Shown: positions 29,866-29,874 of the stretch, in pieces
Layout: each line of letters opens with the position of its first letter
How positions within the stretch are numbered: position 1 is the stretch's first letter
Origin: JBGOUV01 sp041477815
GTDB taxonomy: Bacteria; Acidobacteriota; Terriglobia; Bryobacterales; JACQDG01
DNA: 29,874 nt
Assembly (NCBI GenBank): GCA_041477815.1
Contig: JBGOUV010000028.1
Coordinates: 1 to 29,874, forward strand
Direction of reading: 5' to 3'
The notes under the pieces: model-generated
Seen by the model: only the letters and a program-made list of their open reading frames with translations
Database searches by the model: none
Told to the model about the DNA's origin: nothing
Program-made: the position numbers and the translations under genes

Positions 29866-29874
29866 GGCCTCACC

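Overview
The window is a high-GC bacterial chromosome segment that best fits the phylum Acidobacteriota, probably the Bryobacterales/Solibacterales side. This is inferred from family content: an Oar-like TonB-dependent receptor with an N-terminal carboxypeptidase-regulatory domain, an orphan MacB/FtsX-type permease of the 'ADOP' kind, a Ser/Thr kinase fused through one membrane helix to a PD40/TolB-like propeller, a redoxin/heme/copper-monooxygenase fusion, and many toxin-antitoxin (TA) genes. There is no rRNA, tRNA, CRISPR array, transposase or phage gene, so the taxon is an inference.

Layout. 1-427: 3' end of a streptogramin-lyase-like propeller protein. 648-2043: two TA modules, a Phd-like antitoxin with a frameshifted PIN toxin, then higBA on the other strand. 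2125-3486: a stand-alone CpaF ATPase with a long non-coding leader and a 900-base gene-poor stretch. 4436-4714: a small membrane protein. 4857-7481: the kinase-propeller, preceded by a possible 45-residue ORF and a PIN toxin whose antitoxin is frameshifted. 8267-10706: two tandem paralogs of an uncharacterised family, the first with a Tat-like signal. 10667-14070 (minus): an apparent operon reading ABC ATPase, four-helix S23-type protein, ABC-2 permease, MmcQ/YjbR protein, CopG-type antitoxin, PIN toxin. 14096-15046: ftsY. 15035-16636: GT-C glycosyltransferase. 16705-17370: LuxR-type regulator. 17625-17924: glycine-zipper protein with a clear terminator. 18029-21460: Oar-like receptor. 21642-24882: a tight three-gene operon (acyl-CoA-dehydrogenase-like flavoprotein, cytosolic PhnD-like protein, TusA-like/di-iron fusion). 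24971-27685: ADOP permease and a coiled-coil lipoprotein. 28090-29814: redoxin-heme-copper monooxygenase. An extended -10 promoter reads out of the right edge.

Most notable. (a) The three-gene 21642-24882 operon looks like an undescribed oxidative pathway. (b) The 8267-10706 pair is an uncharacterised family split between an exported and a cytosolic copy. (c) The S23-type gene sits between two 51-base inverted repeats matching at 50 positions, built from a TGGCCACTGG-type repeat. It separates an ABC ATPase from its permease, and the repeat is read into the permease N-terminus. A third copy of the repeat lies beside a duplicated gene end at 21.5-21.7 kb. (d) Several genes have a -10-like hexamer ending 6-8 bases before the start codon and no Shine-Dalgarno, which suggests widespread leaderless transcription. 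Other genes in the window have strong Shine-Dalgarno sequences. (e) Four TA modules lie in about 11 kb: one flanked by a 13-base direct repeat, two broken by single-base frameshifts.
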